Notes: generated by a model not told the origin, from the letters alone. Numbered from the stretch's first letter, positions 24,859 through 34,372 are shown. The stretch is DNA of 64,000 nt from Pseudomonas parasichuanensis (GCF_021601385.1 NZ_BQHO01000029.1:1-64000); one strand, 5' to 3'. Numbers and translations are program-made.

Positions 24859-27093
24859 GTGCAACAGCAGCACTCTCTGAACACGGTTCAAGGGGCAGGG
24901 AACGCCACCACCGTCCGCCAGCGCCATCCACTGGCCCTGGCCATTCTCGCCGCCACCCTCGTCACGCCCGCCGGCATGGCCTGGGCAGAGCAGGCCGGCG
25001 GTGCGGGTACCCTGGAGCTGGGCGCCACCGCCATCACTGACTCGTCGCTGGGTGAAACCACCGAAGGCAGCGGCTCCTACACCACTGGTGCCACCCGCAC
25101 CGCCACGCGCATGGCGCTGTCGCCGCGCGAGACGCCGCAGTCGGTGAGTGTGATTACCCGCCAGCAAATGGATGACCAGAACCTCACCAGCATCAGCGAT
25201 GTACTGGGCAAGACCCCAGGCGTCACTGTCAACAAGCTCGACAGCAACCGCGCCAGCTTCAAGGCGCGAGGCTTTGACATCGACAACTTCCAGATTGATG
25301 GCATCCCGGCGGCATTCCGCTTCGGCAACGGCATCGACCAGACCGACATGGCCATCTACGACCGGGTGGAGGTGCTGCGTGGCGCCACGGGCCTGCTCAG
25401 CGGCTTCGGCAGCCCCTCGGCGACCGTCAACCTGGTGCGCAAGCGGCCGACCCGCGAGCTGTCGGGTCATGTGTCGCTGGGTGCCGGCAGCTGGGACACC
25501 TACCGCGGTGAATTCGACATCGGTGGCGCGCTGACCCCCGAAGGCAATGTGCGTGGGCGCTTCGTCACGGCCTATGAAGATGGCCAGTCGTTCATGGACA
25601 ACCTGTCCGAGAAGAAGCAAACGATGTACGGCATCGTCGAAACCGACCTGAGCGAAGACACCCTGCTCAGCGTTGGCCTGAGCCGCCAGACCAATCGCCC
25701 GGAAGGTTCGTCCTGGGGGCCATCGACGCCTCTGCTGGACAACAAAGGCAATAAATTCGGCATGTCGCGCTCATTCAACCCGGGCGCCAAGTGGAGCTCA
25801 TGGGACAACACCGCCGACAACCTGTTCGTCACCCTCGAGCAGCGCCTGGCCAACGACTGGACCCTCAAGGCCTCGGCCAGTCGCAGCGAGACCGATTCGC
25901 CCATCACACTGGGCTCGGCAGCCAGCGGCTATCCGGATTCGGCCACCGGTGCCGGCATGGGCGTGTGGCTGGGGCGCTACCGCTACCAGACCGACCAGAA
26001 CGCCTACGACCTGTACGCCAGTGGCCCGTTCCAGATGCTCGGCCGTGAGCACGAGCTGGTGGCCGGTATCTCCCACCGCGACACCCGGGCCCATGAAGAG
26101 AGCTGGCCATTCCTGTTCGGCAGCGCCAACATCTACCAATGGAGCGGCGACTACCCCGAACAGGATTGGGGCCGCCCGTTGTCGAAGGTCGACACCCGCC
26201 TGCGCGAAGATGCCGCCTACCTGACCGGTCGATTCAAACCGACCGACCGGCTCTCGATCATCCTCGGCGGGCGCCTGTCCAACTGGCAGCTCGACAGCAC
26301 CCGCCTGGACACCACCAGTGGCGATCGCAGCAAGACCCAGGACCTGGAAGAGAACGGCGTGGTGGTACCTTACGCCGGCATAGTCTACGACCTGGACGAC
26401 ACCTGGTCGGTGTACGGCAGCTACACCAGCATTTTCAAACCGCACGAAAGCGAGCAGGACGCCAGCGGCAAGATGATCGAGCCGGAGGAGGGCGATGCCT
26501 ACGAGCTGGGCCTGAAGGGCGAGTTCTTCGATGGCCGCCTGAACGCCAGCCTTGCCGTGTTCGAAGTGCAGCAGGACAACCTGGCAGAGCTCGAACGTAC
26601 CGACCCGATCACCAACCGCGGCATCTACCGCTCGATCCAGGGTGCCAAGACCCGAGGCTTCGAGCTTGAGCTGGCGGGTGAGTTGACGCCGAACTGGCAG
26701 GTGCAGGGCGGTTTCACCCACCGCATCACCCGTGATGGCGAGCACGACAAGATCTCCACCATCGAACCGGAGAACCTGCTGCGCCTGTCCACCAGCTACC
26801 GCCTGCCCGGGGTATGGAACAAGCTGACCGTGGGTGGCTCGGCCAACTGGCAGAGCAAGGTGTGGAAGGACCTCGACAGCCCGGTGGCGGCCGGCGAGAC
26901 CATTCGCTACACCCAGTCGGACTACCTGATCCTCGATGCCATGGCCCGCTACCAGGTGACCGAGCAGCTGTCGGTGACCCTCAACGGCAACAACCTCACC
27001 GACAAGAAGTACTTCAACAACCTGGGCTTCTATAACGGTGGTTTCTACGGTGATCCGCGCAACTTCATGTTGACCACCCGCTACGCCTTCTAA
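24859..27093 (+). CDS. TonB-dependent siderophore receptor
   Basis: The 744-residue outer-membrane receptor would import a ferric siderophore using TonB energy. After a signal peptide (cut near AWA) there is no signalling STN domain; the plug begins at about residue 60 with RETPQSVSVITRQQMDD, followed by IDNFQIDGIP and VEVLRGATGLL. The barrel ends with TRYAF. The start is GTG at 24859 with AGGGGT upstream; no ATG precedes the signal peptide. It is of the FhuE/FoxA-like broad class. The ligand is not readable. A close architectural relative lies at 61355. Confidence 0.88.
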   Translation: MQQQHSLNTVQGAGNATTVRQRHPLALAILAATLVTPAGMAWAEQAGGAGTLELGATAITDSSLGETTEGSGSYTTGATRTATRMALSPRETPQSVSVITRQQMDDQNLTSISDVLGKTPGVTVNKLDSNRASFKARGFDIDNFQIDGIPAAFRFGNGIDQTDMAIYDRVEVLRGATGLLSGFGSPSATVNLVRKRPTRELSGHVSLGAGSWDTYRGEFDIGGALTPEGNVRGRFVTAYEDGQSFMDNLSEKKQTMYGIVETDLSEDTLLSVGLSRQTNRPEGSSWGPSTPLLDNKGNKFGMSRSFNPGAKWSSWDNTADNLFVTLEQRLANDWTLKASASRSETDSPITLGSAASGYPDSATGAGMGVWLGRYRYQTDQNAYDLYASGPFQMLGREHELVAGISHRDTRAHEESWPFLFGSANIYQWSGDYPEQDWGRPLSKVDTRLREDAAYLTGRFKPTDRLSIILGGRLSNWQLDSTRLDTTSGDRSKTQDLEENGVVVPYAGIVYDLDDTWSVYGSYTSIFKPHESEQDASGKMIEPEEGDAYELGLKGEFFDGRLNASLAVFEVQQDNLAELERTDPITNRGIYRSIQGAKTRGFELELAGELTPNWQVQGGFTHRITRDGEHDKISTIEPENLLRLSTSYRLPGVWNKLTVGGSANWQSKVWKDLDSPVAAGETIRYTQSDYLILDAMARYQVTEQLSVTLNGNNLTDKKYFNNLGFYNGGFYGDPRNFMLTTRYAF

Positions 27094-27111
27094 GCCTGAC
27101 CCCGCCACACT

Positions 27112-27145
27112 TGCGCACGCACTGGGTTCGCCCCGTGCGTGCGCA
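27112..27145. terminator. Hairpin between convergent genes
   Basis: An 11-bp perfect stem (TGCGCACGCAC, 27112-27122, with 27135-27145) lies 19 bases after the receptor stop and 6 bases before the stop of the convergent lipoprotein gene. It lacks a strong T-run on either side, so it may stabilise 3' ends as much as terminate. Confidence 0.6.
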
Positions 27146-27150
27146 GTCAG

Positions 27151-27810
27151 TTACCGATGGTTGACCGCATATGCCTGGCGCACATCGCTGGCCCAGCCAT
27201 CGAGCACGGCCTTGACGTTGTCGGCGGTCATTTGCTGGTGGTCGTTTTCCAACGGCACACCAGTCCCGGTGAGCACCGCCGCGCCGATCAGCCTGCCGCT
27301 GGTACCTGCCTCGAAACGCAGCTCGCTGGCAATTTCACTGTCCAGGTCGCGCCAGCCTGCAGCGCTGCTTACCCCGGCCGCAACCAGGGTGATCGGCAGC
27401 CATTCATAGAAGCGCAAACCTTGGGTATGGGCGTCGACTCGGCTGATGACCGGCCTGATCACCAGGGTGTTCGGGCCTGGGCGCTCGACCACGGTCATGA
27501 CCTTGCCCAGCTCGTTGCGCAATGCCGCGTCGTAGTAACCGGTGATGCTGGCCAGCGTGCGCTGTGGGATGCGTGGGGTCGGCGCGGGCGCGGGGTAGAG
27601 CTGGCTGGGCGCGAGGTACACCTGGATATAGCGGCCGCGCGGCAGTTTCGGGTCGACCCAGGTCAGCGCGGTGCCGCCCGAAGGCGTCGGGTGCTGGCTC
27701 AGCACGCTGTAGTCCGGCAGGAAACCGGCAGGCGGCGGCGCTTTGCTGCTGCACGCCGACAGGCCCAATACGCAGGTCAGCAGCACGGCACGGGCAGGGC
27801 AGCGCTTCAT
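27151..27810 (-). CDS. DUF3313 family lipoprotein
   Basis: This 219-residue predicted lipoprotein has a signal peptide with lipobox LSAC (Cys near residue 20). The mature part has DUF3313-like features: YIQVYLAPSQLYP, RPVISRVDAHTQGL and a WASDVRQAYA tail. The function of the family is unknown; it sits in the periplasm attached to a membrane. Its ATG at 27810 overlaps the stop of the preceding small gene as ATGA, so the two form an operon. Confidence 0.75.
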   Translation of the reverse strand: MKRCPARAVLLTCVLGLSACSSKAPPPAGFLPDYSVLSQHPTPSGGTALTWVDPKLPRGRYIQVYLAPSQLYPAPAPTPRIPQRTLASITGYYDAALRNELGKVMTVVERPGPNTLVIRPVISRVDAHTQGLRFYEWLPITLVAAGVSSAAGWRDLDSEIASELRFEAGTSGRLIGAAVLTGTGVPLENDHQQMTADNVKAVLDGWASDVRQAYAVNHR

Positions 27811-28115
27811 GGCTGGCCTCCGGCTGCGCCGGTCGCCGGCTCCTGCGGCGAATGCTCGATGTGCAGTTGCCCCTTGGCCATCATCCAGTGGATGAGTTCG
27901 TTCGCCGTCACCGTATGGCTGTATTCCACCCATTCGCCGTGGGCCGGGCTGTAATGTTCGAAGTAGCGCCGCAGGACGATCTGGCCGTTGTGCTCGCCCA
28001 GTTCAAGGCTCGCCTGCTGGATGGTCAGGGCTGCGCCGTCGCCACGGGTGCTGGTGCGCTGGGTGAGGATCAGGGCCGGGCCCTCGTTGCTGGTGCTGCG
28101 GTGCGAGACGTTCAT
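27807..28115 (-). CDS. Hypothetical protein, 102 residues
   Basis: I do not recognise this protein. It has no signal peptide or membrane segment. It contains NEGPALILTQRTS and a central IVLRRYFEHYSPAHGEWVEY strand pattern. The start at 28115 (MNVSHRS) is chosen because the upstream in-frame extension crosses the divergent promoter region. It is coupled by ATGA to the DUF3313 lipoprotein gene and is divergent from the two-component system at 28267, which may control it. Confidence 0.6.
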   Translation of the reverse strand: MNVSHRSTSNEGPALILTQRTSTRGDGAALTIQQASLELGEHNGQIVLRRYFEHYSPAHGEWVEYSHTVTANELIHWMMAKGQLHIEHSPQEPATGAAGGQP

Positions 28116-28266
28116 CGGTGCCCCCAGGTGAAGAAGGCCTGCAGGGTGCCCCAGGTTGTTTGCCGGCGAATGTCGGTGTGATGTCCACACTGTAGAAATG
28201 TTGCGCGGTTGAAATATATGACCGCAGCCGCGCAATGGTTTTAGATACGCCCTTTTTCTGGACCCT

Positions 28267-28980
28267 GTGACCGTGAGCAGACTGCTGATCGTCGACGACG
28301 ACGTGGAAATCCTGGCCCTGCTGAAGCAGTTCTTCATGCAGCATGCCTACGAGGTCGAGTTGGCCGCCGACGGCCAGGCCATGTGGGCGGCCATTGCCCG
28401 GCAAGCCCCGGACATCATCATTCTCGACCTGATGCTGCCGGGCGAGGGTGGCCTGAGCCTGTGCCAGAAGGTCCGTGCGCAAACCGGCATCCCGATCGTC
28501 ATGCTCACCGCCATGGCCGAGCTGAGCGACCGTATCGTCGGCCTGGAACTGGGCGCCGACGACTACCTGACCAAACCCTTCGACCCGCGTGAACTGCTTG
28601 CCCGCCTGCGTGCCGTGCAGCGCCGGGCCGGTGGCCAGTTGCCCCGTGCCGAGGCCGTGCGGCCGCTGATCGGCTTTGCCGGCTGGCAGCTCGATGTCAC
28701 CTGCCGCGAGCTGCGCTCGCCCGCGCAGGTGATGATTCCGTTGTCTGGCGCCGAGTTCGACCTGCTGGTGGTGTTCCTCGAACACCCGCAGCGCATCCTC
28801 ACCCGCGAGCAACTGATCGACCTGACCCGTGGCCAGGGGCATGACGCCTTCGACCGCAGCATCGATGTGCAGGTCAGCCGGCTGCGGCGCAAGATCGAGC
28901 CGGACAGCAAGCGGCCGGACCTGATCCGCACCGTGCGCAACGGCGGCTACCTGTTCACCGCCAAGGTCACCCGCTCATGA
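28267..28980 (+). CDS. OmpR/PhoB-family response regulator
   Basis: The 237-residue regulator has a receiver domain (LLIVDDDVEI at the N-terminus, phospho-acceptor Asp in DIIILDLMLPGEGG, switch region VMLTA, conserved Lys in LTKPFDPREL) and a C-terminal winged helix that binds DNA (QLIDLTRGQ, DVQVSRLRRKIE). It starts with GTG at 28267; a second GTG two codons later is also possible. It overlaps the kinase gene by ATGA. Targets are unknown; divergent small genes and the convergent PstS-like gene are nearby. Confidence 0.9.
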   Translation: MTVSRLLIVDDDVEILALLKQFFMQHAYEVELAADGQAMWAAIARQAPDIIILDLMLPGEGGLSLCQKVRAQTGIPIVMLTAMAELSDRIVGLELGADDYLTKPFDPRELLARLRAVQRRAGGQLPRAEAVRPLIGFAGWQLDVTCRELRSPAQVMIPLSGAEFDLLVVFLEHPQRILTREQLIDLTRGQGHDAFDRSIDVQVSRLRRKIEPDSKRPDLIRTVRNGGYLFTAKVTRS

Positions 28981-30311
28981 TCGGCCGGTTGTTGCGCCGC
29001 GACACCCTGCGCTGGCGGATCGCCCTGACCATCTTCGCCGCCATGCTGGCGTCGCTGGCGCTCAATGCACTGTTCGTCCAGGTGGCCGGCATCTGGGCGC
29101 GCCCTCCAATCGAGCGCACTGGCCTGCTCGAACAGATCGCCGTGACCACGCGCCTGCTGGAGGCGGCGCCGATACCGTTGCGCGGGCAACTGGCGCAGGC
29201 GGCGAGCAACCCGACCTTGCAAGTGACCTGGAGCCGCCAGCGTGAAGCTCTCGGGCTGCCCGACGCGGGCATGCCGGTGGAGGCCGACCGCATTCCGGCC
29301 TTGCGGCCATTGCTGGGGCAGGGCCGGACGATCGAGGCGTTCAACCCTTCGGATTGGCCAGCGGGCAGCGCCCAGGCGCATTACGGCGCACTGGTGCGCC
29401 TGGCCGATGGCAGCTGGCTGTCGTTCGTCCCGCCCGAACGCAGTTGGGGGCTCAGCGCGCCGGCACGGATTGCGGTGATCCTCGGCCTGGGGCTGGTCGC
29501 CACGCTGCTGGTGGCCTGGCTGGCCACGCGGCAGCTGGCCAACCCGCTGCAGCGCTTCGCCAGCGCGGCGCGGCGTTTTGGCGGCGACCTACAGGCACCG
29601 CCCATCGATATCGAAGGGCCGCAGGAGATCCGCCAGGCTATCGTCGCGTTCAACACCATGCAGGCGCAGATCCAGCATTTCGTCCGTGAGCGCACGCAGA
29701 TGCTCGCCGCCATCTCCCATGACCTGCGCGCCCCCCTGACGCGCCTGCGCCTGCGCAGTGAATTCATGGCAGACCTGGAGCACCAGCGCAAGCTGGTACG
29801 CGATGTCGACGAGATGCAATCGATGATCAACGCAGCCCTGGCGTTTTTCCGCGAAGGCACGCAACTGGAGCAGGCGACGGTGTTCGACTTGTCCGAGCTG
29901 TTGCAGACCATCCTCGACGACTACTGCGACCAGCACATCGATGTCGACTTCAGCGGCCCTGCGCACCTGGTGCATTGGGGCCGACCGTTGGCGCTCAAGC
30001 GGGTGGTGGTCAACCTGCTGGAGAACGCCATCAAGTACGCGCGTGCCCCGCGCATTGCCCTGAGCCGTGAAGCGCATCGGGTGCTGATCGAGATCAGCGA
30101 TGAAGGGCCGGGCATCCCCGAGGCGGCACTGCAGCAGGTGTTCGAGCCGTTCTTCCGCCTGGAAGGCTCACGCAACCGGCATACCGGCGGCGTCGGGCTG
30201 GGGCTGTCGGCGGCGCGGGCGATGGTGCGCGAGCAGGGGGGCGAGCTGACCTTGCACAACCGCCGGGGCGCGGGGCTGGTGGCGCGGATCGAGCTGCCAG
30301 ACTACCGCTGA
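28977..30311 (+). CDS. Sensor histidine kinase
   Basis: This 444-residue inner-membrane kinase has a membrane segment near residues 15-37, a periplasmic domain of about 120 residues, a second membrane segment near 165-185 and a HAMP-like linker. The phospho-acceptor histidine lies in AISHDLRAPLTRLR. ATP-binding motifs follow: ENAIKYA, DEGPGIP and GVGLGLSAARAM. It is translationally coupled to the response regulator and is of the EnvZ/RstB type. The sensed signal is unknown. Confidence 0.9.
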   Translation: MIGRLLRRDTLRWRIALTIFAAMLASLALNALFVQVAGIWARPPIERTGLLEQIAVTTRLLEAAPIPLRGQLAQAASNPTLQVTWSRQREALGLPDAGMPVEADRIPALRPLLGQGRTIEAFNPSDWPAGSAQAHYGALVRLADGSWLSFVPPERSWGLSAPARIAVILGLGLVATLLVAWLATRQLANPLQRFASAARRFGGDLQAPPIDIEGPQEIRQAIVAFNTMQAQIQHFVRERTQMLAAISHDLRAPLTRLRLRSEFMADLEHQRKLVRDVDEMQSMINAALAFFREGTQLEQATVFDLSELLQTILDDYCDQHIDVDFSGPAHLVHWGRPLALKRVVVNLLENAIKYARAPRIALSREAHRVLIEISDEGPGIPEAALQQVFEPFFRLEGSRNRHTGGVGLGLSAARAMVREQGGELTLHNRRGAGLVARIELPDYR

Positions 30312-30314
30312 GGC

Positions 30315-31622
30315 TCAGTACACCCAGACCTCGACCCGGCGATTGCGCAAGCGCCCCTGTTCGAGGTCGTTGCCCGCCACCGGCAGCTCGTCGCCCATGC
30401 CGGTCACTTCCTTGACCTCGACGCCCTGGCGCGCCAGTTCGCGGCGCACCGCCATGGCCCGCAGGCGCGAGAGCAGGGCGGCGCGGCCCGGGGTTTCCTT
30501 GGGGTCGCCAAAGCCCACCAGCACCGCCTTGCGCTGTAACTTGCCGGCCTGGCGCAGGTAGTCGCCGACCCGCTGAACATCGCGCAGGGCCTTGTTGTCG
30601 AGGCCGGCGCTGCCCTCCTGGAAGCGGAAGTTGACCGTCAGGCGGTTGGCTTCGCGCGCAAGGCTCAGGTAGCGCACGGGCATGTCCGCTTGCGCCGGCA
30701 CCGGCAGCGCCTTGATCTGCTGCGAGACAAAGCCCTGCTCGGCGACGATGGCCTGGCCGGCGGGGCTCTGGGCGAACTCGGCCAGGGCCCGGGCCTGGGG
30801 GATCGCGTTGGCCGGCAAGTAGAAGAACAGGCGCCGCGACAGCGGATAGTCCTCGCTGGCCACCAATGCGCGGCTGGGCGGCAGGGCGGCGGCGTCACCG
30901 TCGGCCACCGCCAGGACCTTGGCCCCGTGCACCGTGGCCAGGCCGCTGAAACCGATGGCCTGGCGGTCGGCCTTGACCTGTTCGGCCAGGGCGTCGGCGG
31001 ACTCGAAACGCCGGGCCTGGGCCGACAGTTCGCCGTGTCGCGGGTCTAGCACCAGTGCCTTGAAGGTTTCGAAGGTGCCCGAGCGGTCGTCGCGGGCGTA
31101 TAGGCGGATGGCGCCCCCGGGCACCCCCAACTGCTCCCAGCGTGAGAGCTGGCCAGAGAAGATTTGCGCCAGTTGCACGGTGGTCAGCTGCGTCAGTGGG
31201 TTGTCGGGGTGGACGATGACCGCCACGCCATCCAGGCCGATCACCTGTTCCGACCCGGCCCCGCGCAGGTCGCCCAGGGCTTGCAGCTGCTGCGCCTCGC
31301 GGTTGCTGACGGGGCGTGAGGCGGCGGCCAGGTCGGCGTCGCCCCGGGCCAGGGCGGCAAAGCCGGTGCTTGACCCGTGGGCGGCGATGTCGATGCGCAG
31401 CGGCTGGCCGTTGCGGCTCTGGGCGCGGATCACGGTCTCGTTGACGGCCGCGCCGGGTTGGCTGTCGATGGCACTGGCGCCTTGCGCCTGCAGCAGCCCG
31501 CGCACCAGCGCCGGGGCCAGTGAGGCGCCGATGGTGTTGGAGCCCTGCATGCGCAGTTGCACGGGCTCGGCCACGGCCAGCGCGGGGAGCAGACAGAGCA
31601 GAAGGGTGAACAGGCGGTGCAT
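30315..31622 (-). CDS. PstS-like substrate-binding protein fused to an OmpA C-terminal domain
   Basis: This 435-residue exported protein has a signal peptide ending AVA. Residues about 20-300 resemble periplasmic phosphate-binding proteins (MQGSNTIG, IVHPDNPLTQLT, ARDDRSGTFETFK). The C-terminal third is an OmpA-like peptidoglycan-binding domain (VLVGFGDPKET, LARQGVEVKEVTGMGDELPV, GRLRNRRVEVWVY). The fusion would hold the binding domain on the cell wall, so it may act in sensing or scavenging phosphate or another anion rather than as a normal ABC component; no transport genes adjoin. The ATG at 31622 has AAAGGT upstream; a GTG at 31640 is possible. It is convergent with the kinase gene, 3 bases away. 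Confidence 0.8.
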   Translation of the reverse strand: MHRLFTLLLCLLPALAVAEPVQLRMQGSNTIGASLAPALVRGLLQAQGASAIDSQPGAAVNETVIRAQSRNGQPLRIDIAAHGSSTGFAALARGDADLAAASRPVSNREAQQLQALGDLRGAGSEQVIGLDGVAVIVHPDNPLTQLTTVQLAQIFSGQLSRWEQLGVPGGAIRLYARDDRSGTFETFKALVLDPRHGELSAQARRFESADALAEQVKADRQAIGFSGLATVHGAKVLAVADGDAAALPPSRALVASEDYPLSRRLFFYLPANAIPQARALAEFAQSPAGQAIVAEQGFVSQQIKALPVPAQADMPVRYLSLAREANRLTVNFRFQEGSAGLDNKALRDVQRVGDYLRQAGKLQRKAVLVGFGDPKETPGRAALLSRLRAMAVRRELARQGVEVKEVTGMGDELPVAGNDLEQGRLRNRRVEVWVY

Positions 31623-31738
31623 GCCGGGGACCTTTGGCACAGAGTTGCGCCGCAGATTACGACAGTGGCGTGACTGAGAGATGACAGGTGCTTTTGATGC
31701 CTTCAGTTGTATGGCGACAGGTATGCATCGCTTTTGAA

Positions 31739-31784
31739 ATCGAGCGCCGCCCGCGCGGCGCTCGATCTCATAGGCGCTGCAAAA
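31739..31784. repeat. REP-like hairpin with conserved tail
   Basis: A 12-bp perfect stem around CCGC (31739-31766) is followed by CTCATAGGCGCTGCAAA. The same stem side and tail recur at about 49689-49717, showing a dispersed repeat family. It lies in the space between two minus-strand genes. Confidence 0.7.
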
Positions 31785-31828
31785 CCATCGGCAAGCACCT
31801 GGCGGCCCTCACCCAATTTCCCGTCAGA

Positions 31829-33226
31829 TCAACGCGCCTCAGGCACGATGATATGGGACGGCGCCTCGCAGGCCCGGCGGCGGGCGACGCAGTAATACAG
31901 CACGCTCGGCACCACCAGCCCGATCAGCCAGGACACATCCACGCCGCCCAGGTGCGCGACCATGGGCCCGGTATACAGCTTGGTGTCGATGAACGGCATC
32001 TGCACCAGCACGCCGAAGGTGTACACGCCGATCCCAGGCCAGTTCCAGCGGCCATAGCGGCCGTTGGGGTCGGCCAGTGCCGGGATGTCGTAGCGCTCCT
32101 TGGTGATGAAGTAGTAATCCACCAGGTTCACCGCGCTCCAGGGCACGAAGAAGGTCAGCAGGAACAGGATGAACGACTTGAACGCGGTGAGGAACGAGTG
32201 CTGGCCAAGCAGAGCGACCAGCGTCGCGGCCCCGACGATACCGAGCACGAACACCAGGCGCTGGGCACGGCTGATCGACAGGTGGCCACGAAAACCGCTG
32301 ATGATCGTGGCGATGCACATGAAGCTGCCGTAGCTGTTGAGCGTAGAGATGGTCACCTTGCCGAACGCGATGCAGAAGTACAGCAGCGCCGCCGTGGTGC
32401 CGGCGCCACCCAGGCCGACGATGTAGGCCACTTCACGCCCCGAGAACTGCCCGCCGGCGATGGCCACGGCAAACACCCCGAGGACCATCGACGCCTGGGC
32501 GCCGAGCACAGAGCCCAAGCCTGCGGCGAGGAAGGTTTTCAGCGGCGAGGTATTGCTGGGCAGGTAGCGCGAATAGTCGGCCACATAGGGGCCGAAGGCG
32601 ATCTGCCAGGACGCCGCCAGGGAGACCGCGAGCAGGAAGGTCGCCCAGCTGAAGTGGCGGTTGGCGAGCAGCTCGCTGATGTCGGCGAGCATCAAGATGC
32701 GGCTGAACAGGTAGACGAAGGCGATGATCCCCAGCACGCTGGCCACCCGGCCGATCCAGTGGATCACCCGGTAGCCGGCCAGGGTCGCCAGCACGATCAC
32801 CCCGGCGAACAGCAGGATCCCGGTGCTGTCGCTGACGCTGAGCAACTGGCCGATGGCCTGGCCGGACAGCACCGTGCCGGTGGCGGTGAAGCCCATGTAC
32901 ATCAGGCACACCAGCACCATGGGGATGGCCGCGCCGTAGACGCCGAACTGCACACGGCTGGAGATCATCTGCGGCAGCCCCAGGCGTGGTCCCTGGGCAG
33001 CATGCAGGGCCATCACCGCGCCGCCGATCAGCTGGCCGATGAACAGGCCGATCAGCGACCAGAACACATCGCCGCCGAGCACCACGGCCAGGGCGCCGGT
33101 GACGATGGCGGTAATCTGCAGGTTGGCACCCAGCCACAGGGTGAACTGGCTGTAGACGCGTCCGTGGCGTTCGGCTTCGGGGATGTAGTCGATCGAGCGT
33201 TGCTCGATCACAGGTTTGCTGGACAT
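31829..33226 (-). CDS. NCS1-family purine/cytosine-type permease
   Basis: This 465-residue inner-membrane transporter has about twelve hydrophobic segments. NCS1-type segments include QLIGGAVMALHAAQGPRLGLPQ (positions about 57-78), SWQIAFGPYVADYSRYLP and PWSAVNLVDYYF. It would import a nucleobase or related compound by proton or sodium symport. The ATG at 33226 begins MSSKPVIEQ; a longer in-frame reading from 33322 is unlikely because it runs through the promoter. A HutC-like palindrome lies upstream at 33310. Substrate is uncertain. Confidence 0.86.
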   Translation of the reverse strand: MSSKPVIEQRSIDYIPEAERHGRVYSQFTLWLGANLQITAIVTGALAVVLGGDVFWSLIGLFIGQLIGGAVMALHAAQGPRLGLPQMISSRVQFGVYGAAIPMVLVCLMYMGFTATGTVLSGQAIGQLLSVSDSTGILLFAGVIVLATLAGYRVIHWIGRVASVLGIIAFVYLFSRILMLADISELLANRHFSWATFLLAVSLAASWQIAFGPYVADYSRYLPSNTSPLKTFLAAGLGSVLGAQASMVLGVFAVAIAGGQFSGREVAYIVGLGGAGTTAALLYFCIAFGKVTISTLNSYGSFMCIATIISGFRGHLSISRAQRLVFVLGIVGAATLVALLGQHSFLTAFKSFILFLLTFFVPWSAVNLVDYYFITKERYDIPALADPNGRYGRWNWPGIGVYTFGVLVQMPFIDTKLYTGPMVAHLGGVDVSWLIGLVVPSVLYYCVARRRACEAPSHIIVPEAR

Positions 33227-33309
33227 CGGGGAGGGCTCCGCTTCGTTGTTTTTGTGGGGGCGGCGGCAATCGGCGGGACGCAGGGCGGATGGCCGAGACC
33301 TGATATGAG

Positions 33310-33323
33310 CATGTCTATACAAG
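33310..33323. promoter_or_regulatory. Candidate HutC/GntR-type operator upstream of the NCS1 permease
   Basis: Read on the minus strand the site is CTTGTATAGACATG, which agrees at 11 of 14 positions with the CTTGTATGTACAAG palindrome that I recall for HutC in Pseudomonas. It is 84 bases before the permease start. Weak by itself. Confidence 0.35.
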
Positions 33324-33487
33324 TAAGGTCAAGTGAAGCTTGAGGGCGGAGTTCCCAGCTGGCATCGAGCCAATACAGCGCACTGTTACGCAAGGTCGAC
33401 ACATAACTGTGCTGGTGCCTGGATCAGCAATCGCCTTATGCTGTAACGAAATATGTCTAGAACAAGCCTGCAGAAGGAAAGCGTGCC

Positions 33488-34372
33488 ATGCCACTCAAGG
33501 ACCTGCTGATCGCCCTGGTGGTGATCATCGCCTGGGGCGTCAATTTCGTGGTCATCAAGGTCGGCCTCGACGGCTTGCCGCCGATGCTGCTGGGCGCCTT
33601 GCGCTTTCTGCTGGTGGCCTTCCCGGCGGTGCTGTTGGTGCGGCGCCCGAACCTGCCGTGGCGCTGGCTGATCGCTTACGGCGCGACCATTTCCCTCGGG
33701 CAGTTCGCCTTCCTGTTCCAGGCCATGTACAGCGGCATGCCGCCAGGGCTGGCATCGCTGGTGCTGCAGTCGCAGGCGTTCTTCACCCTCGGTTTCGCCG
33801 CGCTGTTTCTCGGTGAGCGGCTGCGCCTGGCCAGTGTGCTCGGGCTGCTGGTGGCGGCCGGGGGGCTGGCGGTGATCGGCAGCGAGCACAGCAGCCACGT
33901 GCCGCTGATCGCCTTGCTGCTGACCCTGTGCGGCGGGGCCATGTGGGGCATGGGCAACATCATCACCCGGCGCTTCGGCAAGGTCGACCTGGTGGCGCTG
34001 GTGATCTGGGGCGGGCTGATCCCGCCGCTGCCGTTCCTGGCGCTGTCGTGGTGGCTGGAGGGGCCGGAGCTGATCGCCCATGCACTGCTCAACATCAGCT
34101 TGAGTTCGGTGCTGGCCCTGGCCTACCTGGCGTTCGTCGCCACCATGATCGGCTACAGCCTGTGGAGCACGCTGCTGTCGCGCCACCCGGCGGGCAAGGT
34201 GGCGCCGTTCTCGCTGCTGGTGCCGGTGATCGGCCTGAGTTCCTCGGCGCTGCTGCTGGGCGAGCGCTTGAGCCAGATGCAGGTCTGGGGTGGCCTGCTG
34301 GTGATGCTGGGGCTGTTGATCAATGTGTTCGGGCCGAGTTTGGGGCGCAGGCTGCGGCCGGCCAGTGCGTAG
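33488..34372 (+). CDS. EamA-family (DMT) transporter
   Basis: This 294-residue inner-membrane protein has ten hydrophobic segments in two repeats of five, each matching the EamA domain. The first opens with WGVNFVVIKVGLDGLPP; the second ends with LLLGERLSQMQVWGGLLVMLGL. Members export amino acids or other metabolites. GAAGGAAAG lies shortly before the ATG. It is divergent from the NCS1 permease, with 261 bases between them. The substrate cannot be assigned. Confidence 0.87.
   Translation: MPLKDLLIALVVIIAWGVNFVVIKVGLDGLPPMLLGALRFLLVAFPAVLLVRRPNLPWRWLIAYGATISLGQFAFLFQAMYSGMPPGLASLVLQSQAFFTLGFAALFLGERLRLASVLGLLVAAGGLAVIGSEHSSHVPLIALLLTLCGGAMWGMGNIITRRFGKVDLVALVIWGGLIPPLPFLALSWWLEGPELIAHALLNISLSSVLALAYLAFVATMIGYSLWSTLLSRHPAGKVAPFSLLVPVIGLSSSALLLGERLSQMQVWGGLLVMLGLLINVFGPSLGRRLRPASA

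Noticed and set aside
31688-33343. A 551-codon plus-strand open frame opposite the NCS1 permease gene
   Set aside because: It is a GC-rich antisense shadow with a composition dominated by His, Gln, Arg and Gly and no family motif; the minus-strand permease is clear.
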